Assembly (NCBI GenBank): GCA_963752605.1
Contig: CAVVYW010000005.1
Span: 62,001 to 126,000 of the forward strand
Length of the DNA: 64,000 nt
Direction: 5' to 3'
DNA from: CAVVYW01 sp963752605
Lineage (GTDB): Bacteria; Actinomycetota; Thermoleophilia; Solirubrobacterales; 70-9
The position numbers and the translations under genes were made by a program. Below, piece after piece: positions 8,365 through 16,855 of the stretch. The notes under the pieces were generated by a model. It saw only the letters and a list, made by a program, of their open reading frames with translations, did not search any database and was not told where the DNA came from. Numbering within the stretch: position 1 is the first letter of the stretch; each line of letters opens with the position of its first letter.

Positions 8365-11300
8365 ATGATTGTTGATGAGGGTTCCTCCGGGCGCCGCTGG
8401 TGCGAGCGGTGGCTCGTCGGGCCCGTGGCCTGCCTGGCGCTCGCGCTGCTCCTCGCCTGCGCGCCCACTGCCCGGGCGCAGACCCTTGAGCCACGGATCG
8501 TCGGTGGCTCATCTGCCTCGATCGCCGACTATCCCTGGCAGGGCGCCCTGGTGTACAGCCAGGCCCAGTACCCGGGCCTGAACGCGCATCAGCGCCAGTT
8601 CTGCGGCGGCTCGGTGATCACCGCCTCGATCGTGATCACCGCCGCCCACTGTGTGCAGGACACCGATCCCGACTGCAACTCCGGGGGCGGGTCCAACTGC
8701 AATCCCAGCGACCCGGGCGGGGACGGGACCAAGAGGATCGATCCGAACGACATCAGCGTCGTACTGGGCAGGACCACGCTCTCGAATACGAGCACCGGGA
8801 CCGAGCATCTGGTCCGAGACGTCTCGTACCACCCCCAGTACAACCCGAACAGCCTGAAGAACGACGTCGGATATCTGGTCATGCAGAGCGCCACGAGCCA
8901 GGCGGCCATCGACATCGCGGGTGCCGACGAGGGAGCGGTTTGGGCGCCCGGCGTGCTGGTCGAGATCAGCGGCTGGGGCAGCACGTCCTCGGGCGGCAAC
9001 ACCGTCGACAGCCTGCGCGCCGCCAGCGTGCCGATCGTCGCAGACTCGACCTGCGGCTCCAACAGCGTCTACGGCACTGAATTCGACCCGCAGACGATGG
9101 TCTGCGCCGGCTATCTCGAAGGCGGGGTCGACACCTGCCAGGGCGACAGCGGCGGGCCGCTGGAGTCGCCACTACAGGGCGGCGGCTATCGGCTGGTCGG
9201 GATCACCAGCTGGGGCTTCGGGTGCGCCGAGCCCAACGCCCCGGGCGTCTACACGCGCATTGCCGCGCAGAACCTGCGGGACGCCGCCGTGGCGAAGGTC
9301 CAGGCGCTCGAGGACACCTACTCGCTCCCTCACGAGAACATCGTCGGCAGCGGCGGACAGCCCAAGAACGGCGACACCGATCCGCCCGAGACCACCATCA
9401 CCTCCGGCCCCTCGGGGTCCACCAACGACCCGACGCCCACCTTCGCCTTCTCCTCGGACGAGGCCGGCTCGACCTTCGAGTGCCGGTTCGACGCCGCCGC
9501 GTTCGGAGCCTGCTCGGGTCCCGGCGACAGCCATACGCCTGCCGCCGCTCTCTCGGCGGGCCCCCACACGTTCGCGGTCCGGGCGACCGATGCCGCCACC
9601 AACACCGATCCGACCCCGGCGAGCCGCAGCTTCACCGTGGACACCCAGGCGCCGGCCGCACCGGCCATCACCGACACCGATCCCAACAGCCCCGCCAACG
9701 ACAACAACCCCGAGGTGAAGGGAACGGCCGAGGCGGGCTCGACCGTGAAGCTGTACGAGTCCAACGGCTGCACGGGGTCGGTGGAGGCGCAGGGGTCGGC
9801 CGCCACGTTTAGCTCGCCGGGGCTGACGGCGAGCGTCGCGGCCAACGCCTCCACCCAGTTCACCGCCACCGCCACGGACGCGGCGGGCAATACCTCGTCC
9901 TGCTCGGCCGCCTTCGCCTACACCGAGGACTCGACGCCCCCGACCGACCCCGCACTCTCCAGCCCCTCGCACCAGCTGAACGTCCCCTCCAGCGACCCCA
10001 CGGTCGAGGTGAGCTTCACGGGCGCCTCGGACCCGCTCTCCGGCGTGGACGGCTTCTCCTACCTCTGGGACACCTCGCCGAGCACCACCCCCGACATGAG
10101 CAAAGACGCCGAGGAGGCGGCTACCGACACCACCAGCCCCGCCCTCGCCGACGGCGGCTCGCACTACTTCCACCTCAGGACCCGCGACAACGCCGGCAAC
10201 TGGACCTCGACCGTTCACCTGGGGCCGTTCGTGATCGATACCCAGGCGCCGGCCGCCCCGACGATCGACGCGACGGTGCCCACCTCGCCCTCCAACCAGA
10301 ACGACCTCAAGGTGAAGGGCTCGGCCGAGGCGGGCTCGACCGTGAGGCTCTACAAGGCCCCGACGACCGCGGACTGCACCCCCGGCAACCTCACCGACAC
10401 CGACAGCGCGGCCAACTTCGCCGCCTCCGGCCTGGACGCCTCGGTCTCACCCGACAGCACCACCAGGTTCCGGGTCACGGCGACCGATGCCGCCGGCCAC
10501 ACCTCGCCCTGCTCCCCCTCCTCGATCGACTACGTCGAGGACTCGACCCCACCTGCGGCCCCGACCTCGCTCGCCACCTTACCCGCCTCGCCTGCCAACG
10601 ACGAGAACCCGAAGGTCAAGGGCACCGCCGAGGGGGGATCGACGGTCCATGTCTACAGGGCCGAGACCGGGGCCGACTGCACGGCGGGCAACCTCGCCGC
10701 CACCGGCAGTGCCGCCGACTTCGCCTCGCCGGGCTTGACCGTATCGGTCGTCGACGACACCACCACCACCTTCCGGGCCACCGCCACCGACGCCGCCCGG
10801 AACCCCTCTCCCTGCTCTTCGGACTCGGTCGTCTACGTCGAGGATTCGAGTATTCCCGTCGCGCCGACGATCGCCGATACAGACCCGGCCTCTCCGTCGA
10901 ACGCCAGCACGGCGCCCCTGGTCAAGGGCACGTCCGGCGGCGACAGCGAGACCATCGAGGTGTTCACGCAGGCGAACTGCGCCGGCTCTCCCACGAGCGG
11001 CACGAAGGCCGCCTTCGAGGGCGCCGGCATCCAGGTCACGGTTGGAGCGAACCAGACCACCCAGCTCTCTGCCCGCGCCCTCAACGCAGCGAACACCCCA
11101 TCCGCCTGCTCGTCCGGCTTCGCCTACACCCACGACTCGATCCCGCCCACCGACCCCACCCTGTCGAGCCCCTCGCACACCGTCAACGTCCCCTCGAGCG
11201 ACACGACGGTGGATTTGAACTTCGGCGGGGCCGCCGATGCACCCTCCGGCGTGGACGGCTTCTCCTACCTCTGGGACACCTCGCCGAGCACCACCCCCGA

Positions 11301-11706
11301 CATGAGCAAAGACGCAGAGGAGGCGGCTACCGGCACCACCAGCCCCGCGCTTGCCGACGGCGGCTCGCACTACTTCCACCTCAGGACGCGCGACAACGCC
11401 GGCAACTGGACCTCGACCGTTCACCTGGGGCCGTTCGTGATCGACACCGTCGCGGAGACACCGCCCCCGCCACCGCCCCCCCAGTCCCCGACCATCCAAC
11501 CGGGTGCTCCGTCCTCCGGGGTGGCGGGGGCAGCGACCGGAACGAAGAAGTGCAAGAGGATCAGGAACCGTAGGAAGCGGAGGAAGTGCTTGGCGCGGTT
11601 CAGGAGCCGCGAGGGGAGCGCCGGCCGAATGTCCATCCTCCTCGAGGCGATCACCTCGGCGGGGGACCTCGGGTCCCGCGGAGGCGGGCTGAGGCTCCAA
11701 CTGTGA
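8365..11706 (+). CDS. Secreted trypsin-like serine protease with Ig-like repeats and basic C-terminal tail
   Basis: 1113 residues. A signal peptide ends near TARAQ (~39), then IVGG at ~44 marks the mature S1 protease start after propeptide cleavage. The triad is complete: His95 in TAAHC, Asp167 in KNDVGYL and Ser262 in GDSGGP; Asp six residues before the serine predicts cleavage after Arg/Lys. From residue ~340 there are six or so bacterial Ig-like/adhesive modules, several with the VKG[TS]AE.GSTV.[LV]Y strand, two of them nearly identical. A poly-Pro linker (~1035) leads to a basic tail with KKCKRIRNRRKRRKC and a further ~35 residues. It is extracellular and probably surface-attached. Confidence 0.9.
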   Translation: MIVDEGSSGRRWCERWLVGPVACLALALLLACAPTARAQTLEPRIVGGSSASIADYPWQGALVYSQAQYPGLNAHQRQFCGGSVITASIVITAAHCVQDTDPDCNSGGGSNCNPSDPGGDGTKRIDPNDISVVLGRTTLSNTSTGTEHLVRDVSYHPQYNPNSLKNDVGYLVMQSATSQAAIDIAGADEGAVWAPGVLVEISGWGSTSSGGNTVDSLRAASVPIVADSTCGSNSVYGTEFDPQTMVCAGYLEGGVDTCQGDSGGPLESPLQGGGYRLVGITSWGFGCAEPNAPGVYTRIAAQNLRDAAVAKVQALEDTYSLPHENIVGSGGQPKNGDTDPPETTITSGPSGSTNDPTPTFAFSSDEAGSTFECRFDAAAFGACSGPGDSHTPAAALSAGPHTFAVRATDAATNTDPTPASRSFTVDTQAPAAPAITDTDPNSPANDNNPEVKGTAEAGSTVKLYESNGCTGSVEAQGSAATFSSPGLTASVAANASTQFTATATDAAGNTSSCSAAFAYTEDSTPPTDPALSSPSHQLNVPSSDPTVEVSFTGASDPLSGVDGFSYLWDTSPSTTPDMSKDAEEAATDTTSPALADGGSHYFHLRTRDNAGNWTSTVHLGPFVIDTQAPAAPTIDATVPTSPSNQNDLKVKGSAEAGSTVRLYKAPTTADCTPGNLTDTDSAANFAASGLDASVSPDSTTRFRVTATDAAGHTSPCSPSSIDYVEDSTPPAAPTSLATLPASPANDENPKVKGTAEGGSTVHVYRAETGADCTAGNLAATGSAADFASPGLTVSVVDDTTTTFRATATDAARNPSPCSSDSVVYVEDSSIPVAPTIADTDPASPSNASTAPLVKGTSGGDSETIEVFTQANCAGSPTSGTKAAFEGAGIQVTVGANQTTQLSARALNAANTPSACSSGFAYTHDSIPPTDPTLSSPSHTVNVPSSDTTVDLNFGGAADAPSGVDGFSYLWDTSPSTTPDMSKDAEEAATGTTSPALADGGSHYFHLRTRDNAGNWTSTVHLGPFVIDTVAETPPPPPPPQSPTIQPGAPSSGVAGAATGTKKCKRIRNRRKRRKCLARFRSREGSAGRMSILLEAITSAGDLGSRGGGLRLQL
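10042..10242 (+). repeat. Intragenic repeat, copy 1 (201 bp)
   Basis: Nearly identical at DNA level to 11248-11448. It encodes the GVDGFSYLWDTSPSTTPDMS module through HLGPFVIDT of the protease. Confidence 0.92.
11248..11448 (+). repeat. Intragenic repeat, copy 2 (201 bp)
   Basis: Second copy, offset 1206 bp, with only about six differing bases, including silent ones, against copy 1. The flanking upstream module parts are much more diverged. Confidence 0.92.
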
Positions 11707-11730
11707 GCTGACTCAGCCCTTCCGGGAGCC

Positions 11731-13074
11731 TCAGGCCAGCGCCGCGGGGCGGAGCGCGACGAACTCGCGGTCGGTCGCGCGCTCCAGCGCCTCGGCGCAG
11801 TCGAGCAGCAGGGCGTCGGAGCCCCAGGGGCCGAGCAGCTGGAGGCCGACCGGCATCCCGGCGGCGAGGCCGACGGGCATGCTGATCCCCGGGATGCCCG
11901 TCAGGTTCGCGAGCGTCCCCTGGCGGGCGTTGCTGGGGTCCGCGGAGGTGACGCCGGAGGGGAGCTCGACGGTCGGGTCGTCGAGCGGCGGCGCCACCGC
12001 CGGGGTCGCCGGCCAGGCCAGCAGGTCCACCCGCTCGAACAGATCGGCAAGCGTGCGGCGGGCCAGCGCGCGGACGAGCAGAGCGCGCGCCGTGAAGGTC
12101 GCGGGGAGCAGCGCCCGCAGCTTCAGCAGCCCGCGATTGATCACGCTCAGCTGCGGGTCGAGGGAGTTGAGGTTCTCGGGAGTGAGGACGGCGGCCTCCT
12201 CGGACTGAGCGATCAGCAGGGCGGCCGGCAGATAGAGCGGCTCGTGGGGCAGGTCGATCTCGGTGACCTCGCCTTGAATTTCCTGGCGGAGTGCCTCCAG
12301 CGCCGAGTCGCAGGCCTCCGCGACCCCCGTGGTGCAGTCCCAGAACGGATCGCGCACCACCCCGATCCTCAATCCGCGCGGCTCGCCGGCCGGCAGCTCC
12401 TCCCCGAACAGCACGGAGTCGAGCAGCCTGCAGTCGGCGGCATCGCGGCAGAGTCCACCGGAGACGATGGTCTGGGTGTACGGGATGTGGTGGCCCTCCA
12501 TCGCCGAGCGGCCGAAGGTGGGCTTCAGGCCGGTCAGGCCGCAGTAGGAGGCGGGGTAGCGGATCGAGCCGAGTCCGTCGGCGCCGACCGCGCCCGCCAC
12601 AAGGCCGCCGGCGACTGCGGCGGCCGGGCCGCTCGAGGAGCCGCCCGGGCAGCGCTCGGTGTCCCAGGGATTGCGGGCGGGACCGTAGACGGAGACCGCA
12701 CCGGTGCTGCCGGAGCCGAGCTCGTGCATGTTGGCGACGCCCGCGATCACCGCTCCCGCGTCGCGCAGCGCCCGGTAGGGGCCGGACTCGCCGGGCCGGA
12801 GGTCCGCCAGCACCTGGGCCGCGCCCACCCGCTCCGCCCGCCAGGGCAGCGGCCACTCGTCCTTGATCAGGACCGGGACGCCGCGCAGGGGGCCCTCCGG
12901 CGCCTCGGCGAGCATCCGCCGCGACTCATCGGGGAAGGTGGCGACCACGGCGTTGAGCGCCGGGTTCCGCTCCTCGATCCGCTCGAGGCAGGCGTCCAGC
13001 AGCTCCTCCGGGTCCACCTCTCCGTCCGCGATCGCCCGGGCCTGTTCGCGCAGGCTGAGGTCGAGGGCCGTCAT
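11731..13074 (-). CDS. Amidase signature family hydrolase
   Basis: 447 residues with the Ser-cisSer-Lys architecture: catalytic Lys in VLIKDEWPL (residue ~70), the glycine/serine-rich loop CPGGSSSGPAAAVAGG holding the cis-Ser, and the nucleophile segment GLGSIRYPASYCGLTGLKPTFG. The N-terminus (LSLREQARAIADGEVDPEELLDACLERI) and the C-terminal SMPVGL..GMPVGLQLLGP element are also typical. It is cytoplasmic and cleaves a C-N amide bond; GatA is less likely because no gatB or gatC is near. The ATG overlaps the stop of a 66-residue upstream gene (ATGA), which recalls the AtzE/AtzG amidase-small subunit arrangement. Confidence 0.88.
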   Translation of the reverse strand: MTALDLSLREQARAIADGEVDPEELLDACLERIEERNPALNAVVATFPDESRRMLAEAPEGPLRGVPVLIKDEWPLPWRAERVGAAQVLADLRPGESGPYRALRDAGAVIAGVANMHELGSGSTGAVSVYGPARNPWDTERCPGGSSSGPAAAVAGGLVAGAVGADGLGSIRYPASYCGLTGLKPTFGRSAMEGHHIPYTQTIVSGGLCRDAADCRLLDSVLFGEELPAGEPRGLRIGVVRDPFWDCTTGVAEACDSALEALRQEIQGEVTEIDLPHEPLYLPAALLIAQSEEAAVLTPENLNSLDPQLSVINRGLLKLRALLPATFTARALLVRALARRTLADLFERVDLLAWPATPAVAPPLDDPTVELPSGVTSADPSNARQGTLANLTGIPGISMPVGLAAGMPVGLQLLGPWGSDALLLDCAEALERATDREFVALRPAALA

Positions 13075-13271
13075 CGCTCCGGGGCTCGGGAGAGGTCCGG
13101 GTCGGCCTCGAGCTCGACCTCGCTCAGGTCCGCCTCGATCAGGCGGTCCATGCCCTCCTCATAGACGCCCCAGACCCCCTTCATCACCGCCCGCTCGACC
13201 TCGTCCGCCTCGATCCCGAAGGTCTCGAGCGCACCATCCAAATAGCTCTGGAATGCGGTTTCCGGATCCAA
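13071..13271 (-). CDS. Small amidase partner protein (AtzG/GatC-like by context)
   Basis: 66 residues, acidic and helical, with TTG start at 13271. It overlaps the amidase start by ATGA, so expression is coupled. The AtzG and GatC families are short helical proteins that wrap around and stabilise an amidase; size, composition and position fit that role, but sequence alone is too short for a firm match. A TAGGGT box lies 9 nt before the TTG, supporting both the start and near-leaderless transcription of the pair. Confidence 0.6.
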   Translation of the reverse strand: MDPETAFQSYLDGALETFGIEADEVERAVMKGVWGVYEEGMDRLIEADLSEVELEADPDLSRAPER

Positions 13272-13328
13272 GCCCCGCCAACCCTAGTTGGTAGGAACCG
13301 CGCAACATGGGCCGAACAAGGGTGTTCA

Positions 13329-14111
13329 ATGGGGTTCATGGGGCGAGACCTCCACGCATCCGCACGCCTGCACAGGCTCAGCCTCCGCGTCGCGGTGGTT
13401 GCTTTCGCCGCCACGCTCGTGGTTGCTCTCGGCACCGGCCGCGCGGGTGCCGCGCCGAAGGTCACCGTGCTCGGCGCGGCCGCTCCGGCGACCCCCGCCT
13501 GTCCCGAGGCCTGCCAGGCGATCGGGAAGGTCACCGGATTCCAGTCCCAGATCGGGCAGAACAAGAACCCCTTCGAGGTCCCGTACCCCGGCAGGGTGGT
13601 CGCCTGGTCGATCAAGCTCTCCACGCCGAACCAGACGCAGATGGACTTCTTCAAGAATTTCTACGGCGGGCCGCCGGAGGCCAGGGTCTCGATCCTGAAG
13701 CCGATCGCCAAGCAGGTCAAGGCGGGTAACCCGGTCTACAGGCTGAAGTCCCAGTCGCCGGTGGAGGATCTCACCGGGTACCTGGGGACCACCACCACCT
13801 TCACGCTGCAGGCCCCGCTCAAGGTGAACACCGGCCAGATCGTGGCGCTCACCTCGAAGACCTGGGTGCCGGCGTTCGCGGTCAACCTTCCGCAGGACAG
13901 CGTCTGGCGGGCTAGCCGCCAGCGCAACACGTGCATGAAGGCCGATGACATCCAGAACGGCAGCGCGCACGAGACCCTCGGCCAGGACCGTGGCTACTAC
14001 TGCCAGTACAAGACCGCGCGCCTGCTCTACTCGGCCACGGTGGTCCGGGACCCGAACGCCCCGGCCCCGAAGCCGCCCGGCGACAAGCAGCCCGCCGACG
14101 AGAAGAACTAG
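13329..14111 (+). CDS. Secreted protein of unknown function
   Basis: 260 residues (or 257 from the second ATG at 13338). A long signal peptide with a basic n-region (RLHRLSLR) and hydrophobic core ends near GRAGAAPK. The mature part is about 220 residues with four Cys (CPEAC early; NTC and YYC late), likely two disulfides, and a Pro/Lys-rich hydrophilic C-terminus. The beta-rich centre (VAWSIKLS, PVYRLKSQSP, TGQIVALTSKTWVPAFA) resembles a jelly-roll-like extracellular domain, but I cannot name it. It converges on the zinc-ribbon gene with overlapping stops. Confidence 0.72.
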   Translation: MGFMGRDLHASARLHRLSLRVAVVAFAATLVVALGTGRAGAAPKVTVLGAAAPATPACPEACQAIGKVTGFQSQIGQNKNPFEVPYPGRVVAWSIKLSTPNQTQMDFFKNFYGGPPEARVSILKPIAKQVKAGNPVYRLKSQSPVEDLTGYLGTTTTFTLQAPLKVNTGQIVALTSKTWVPAFAVNLPQDSVWRASRQRNTCMKADDIQNGSAHETLGQDRGYYCQYKTARLLYSATVVRDPNAPAPKPPGDKQPADEKN

Positions 14112-14398
14112 GAGGAGCCGTCGAGGGCCGGCTGGCGAAGCCCGCAGTGCGGGCAGTCGCTGACGTCCAGGCCGATCAACTGGTCGCAGCGGCGGCAGGT
14201 TCGGAGGTTGAGCGGCGCCCGCACGAGGGCGGACTCCGACGGAGCGAGCGGCAGCGTGGCCGCGACGACCTCCATCTCCTCGCCGGTCTCACGGTCCACG
14301 TAGACGCCGTCGGGCTCGGCATCGGCGAAGGCCTCGCGCCCTGACGCCGGCGCCCTGAGCCGGTATCGCTGCTTCGGATTCTGCATCGCGCGCCGCAC
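14108..14398 (-). CDS. Small zinc-ribbon protein
   Basis: 96 residues (84 or so if the internal ATG at 14386 is used). The C-terminal third carries CRRCDQLIGLDVSDCPHC, a four-cysteine zinc ribbon with two CxxC knuckles 13 residues apart. The N-terminal part is basic, then acidic (VYVDRETGEEMEVV). No enzyme domain is visible. Zinc ribbons of this size are usually nucleic-acid- or protein-binding. It is divergent from the glycosyltransferase gene with only 34 bp between starts. Confidence 0.65.
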   Translation of the reverse strand: MRRAMQNPKQRYRLRAPASGREAFADAEPDGVYVDRETGEEMEVVAATLPLAPSESALVRAPLNLRTCRRCDQLIGLDVSDCPHCGLRQPALDGSS

Positions 14399-14420
14399 CT
14401 TAACGGGCCGATCCCCTCAA

Positions 14421-14426
14421 TAGGTT
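14421..14426 (+). promoter_or_regulatory. Leaderless -10 element TAGGTT
   Basis: TAGGTT, 6 nt, then GTG 14433 of the glycosyltransferase. Confidence 0.5.
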
Positions 14427-14432
14427 GGTGTT

Positions 14433-15926
14433 GTGCGCGTCCTGATCTTCCACGGCTACCTGCTGCGCGGCACCGGCAGCAACGTCTACAACGCCAGCCT
14501 CGCCCAGGCCCTGAAGCGGATGGGCCACGAGGTCCACCTGTTCTGCCAGGACCGGCGGGCCGACGAGCTGGACTGGGTCGGGGAGGACCCGAGCGGAGGC
14601 TCGGTGACGGTCCACGTCCCGGACATCGGGGGCCTGCTGCCCGTGTTCGTACCCGACCGCTACGAGGGCTTCGAGGTGAAGACCTTCCCGGAGCTGACCG
14701 ACGGAGGAGCTGGACCGCTACCTGGACGCCAACGTCTCCGCGGTCAGGCGGGTCGTGGAGGCCCACGGCGAGCCGGACGCCGCCCTCGCCAACCACCTGA
14801 TCATGGGCCCGCTCATCCTGGCCCGGGCCGGGCTGCACTTCGCGCTGAAGGTGCACGGCTCGGACCTCTCGTACACGATCCGGCCGCACCCCGAGCGATT
14901 CGTGTCCTATGCGCGGGAGGGCGCGGACGCGGCCACTGGCATCCTGGTCGGCTCCTCGTTCACCGCCGAGGAGCTGTTCGAGACCGTCGACGACGCCGGC
15001 CTGCCGGCGCGCACCCGGCTCGGGCCGCCGGGCGTGGATGTCCATCATTTCCGGCCGCGCCCCGAGCGCGAGGCGGTCGCCGCGGTGGGACGGCTCGCGG
15101 ACGACGTCGAGGGAGAGGCACCGGACGACTCGTTCGGGCGCGACGGCCCGGGCGCCGCGCGGGCGCTGCGCGACTGGATCGGCGGATCGCCGCGGGCCGT
15201 CTACGTCGGAAAGCTGCTGGTCAACAAGGGAGTGGACCTGCTGGTCGCGGCCTGGCCGCTCGTCCACCGCGAGGTGGGCCCCGACGCCCGGCTGCTCCTC
15301 GCCGGCTTCGGCGCCTACCGCGCCGGGCTGGAGGAGCTCGCGGCGGCGCTCGGCCGCGGAGACCTGGAGGCCGCCCGCGCGGTCGCCGCGAGGGGGCGTG
15401 CGTATGAAGGTGGGAACGAAGCGGCCCTTCCCATCCTCAGCTCGTTCCTCGCCGATCCGCCCGAGGGCTACGACGAGGCCGCACGCGCCTCGGCGGGCTC
15501 GATCCTGATCAGCGGCCGGCTCGAGCACGACGAGGTGGGCGAGGTGCTGCCGGCGGCCCAGGTGCTGGTGATGCCGAGCACCTTCCCGGAGGCGTTCGGG
15601 ATGGTCGCCGCCGAGGCCGCCGCCTGCGGGGTGCCGCCGGTCTCAGCGGATCACTCCGGCATGCGCGAGGTCTCGCGGCAGCTCGGCGATGCCGTCGGCC
15701 CCGAGCTGGCGCCGCTGCTCTCCTTCGAGGTCGGGCCGGAGGCGGTGACGGAGATCGCCGAGCGCATGGTGCGCCTGCTCGGCCTGCCCGCCGATGAGCG
15801 CGAGCGGGCCGGCGGGCGCCCTGGCGGAGCGGGTGCGAGGAGCTGTGGAGCTGGGAGGGGGTCGCCCGCGGCGTGATCGCGGCCTCACGCGGGGACCTCG
15901 ACGCCCTGCCCCGGGTCACGCGCTAG
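14433..15926 (+). CDS. GT4-type glycosyltransferase (three frame breaks)
   Basis: Reads MRVLIFHGYLLRGTGSNVYN at the N-terminus, the nucleotide-free Rossmann domain of GT-B enzymes, then breaks near 14702, where removal of one G joins LTD to EELDRYLDANV. The second frame runs to about 15817 and carries the donor-binding domain: VYVGKLLVNKGVDLLVAAWP and the catalytic loop MPSTFPEAFGMVAAEAAACGVPP with the two Glu of the E-x7-E motif. Two further shifts (near 15817 and 15836) restore the usual end WSWEGVARGVIAAS and a stop at 15926. Product about 496 residues, cytoplasmic or peripheral. Sugar and acceptor cannot be told. All three breaks are single extra bases. Confidence 0.75.
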
Positions 15927-16014
15927 TGGACCAGGGTTACCACGCCAAATGCGCCCCAACCCGGCACCCCCGGAGGCCGAAGGCCGAGGAGGTGGCCGGT
16001 TTATGCCGCCTCAA

Positions 16015-16020
16015 TAGAAT
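16015..16020 (+). promoter_or_regulatory. Leaderless -10 element TAGAAT of the cytochrome oxidase operon
   Basis: TAGAAT followed by 9 nt and ATG 16030. The same hexamer and spacing stand before the second oxidase-like operon. Confidence 0.55.
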
Positions 16021-16029
16021 GCCGCGCTG

Positions 16030-16806
16030 ATGCAGGGCCTACCGATTCTCAAGCTGCTCGCGGCGACCCTCGTCCTCACCGTCATCACCTCGGTGATCAT
16101 GCTGATCCCCGACTGGAACGGGACGCAGGGCTCGACCGCCGCGGACGACATCGACCGGCTGCTGGACATCTCGATCGTCCTCTCGTCCTTCGTCTTCTCG
16201 ATCGTCATGGTCCTGCTGGGCTACTCGGTCTACAAGTGGCGGGCCAAGCCGGGCGACGAATCCGACGGCGCGCCGATCCACGGCAACACCAGGCTCGAGA
16301 TCGCCTGGACGGTCATTCCCACCGTGATCGTCGTCTTCCTCGCTGCGATCTCCTGGATCGTGCTCGACGACATCGAGGCCAAGGAGGCGGACGCCATGCG
16401 GCTCGACGTCACCGGGCAGCAGTTCGAATGGACGTTCACCTATCCGGAGGCGGGGGTCCAGTCCAAGGAGCTCCACGTGCCGGTGGACCAGCAGCTCGAC
16501 GTCCACCTGACCGCCCTCGACGTCCTGCACTCCTTCTGGGTGCCGGAGTGGCGGATCAAGCGGGACCTGGTGCCGGCCGGAGAGGGGGGCGACGAGGTCG
16601 ACGACCAGTTCGTCGTGGAGCCCGACCGCGAGGGGACCTTCAGCCTGATCTGCACCGAGCTCTGCGGCGTCGGCCATTCGACGATGCGAGCCACGGTCGT
16701 CGTCGAGTCCGAGGCCGAGTTCCAGCAGTGGCTGAGCGAGCAGGACCCGATCCCGGCCGAGGGCGAGGAGTCGGGCGGCCAGCCCGAGGAGGTCGAGACA
16801 CAGTGA
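16030..16806 (+). CDS. ctaC: Cytochrome c oxidase subunit II (CuA-containing)
   Basis: 258 residues with two membrane helices (about 10-30 and 50-75) and a C-terminal cupredoxin domain. All CuA ligands are present: His in DVLHSFWVPEW and the C-x3-C-x3-H-x2-M set in CTELCGVGHSTM; the electron-entry tryptophan lies in QQFEWTFTYP. It takes electrons from cytochrome c and passes them to haem a in subunit I. First gene of a five-gene block (ctaC, ctaD, USP-like, ctaE, channel). The acidic C-terminal tail (EEVETQ) is short, with no fused cytochrome c domain. Confidence 0.96.
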   Translation: MQGLPILKLLAATLVLTVITSVIMLIPDWNGTQGSTAADDIDRLLDISIVLSSFVFSIVMVLLGYSVYKWRAKPGDESDGAPIHGNTRLEIAWTVIPTVIVVFLAAISWIVLDDIEAKEADAMRLDVTGQQFEWTFTYPEAGVQSKELHVPVDQQLDVHLTALDVLHSFWVPEWRIKRDLVPAGEGGDEVDDQFVVEPDREGTFSLICTELCGVGHSTMRATVVVESEAEFQQWLSEQDPIPAEGEESGGQPEEVETQ

Positions 16807-16855
16807 GTCGAGAGCTGCCGCTTGGGATAATCAACGCGATGCGAGGTGCGGGACA

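Noticed and set aside
13294..13325. GGAAC...GTT as an ECF (SigR/SigE-type) promoter before the 13.3-kb gene
   Set aside because: The spacing of about 24 bp is well outside the 16-18 bp expected.
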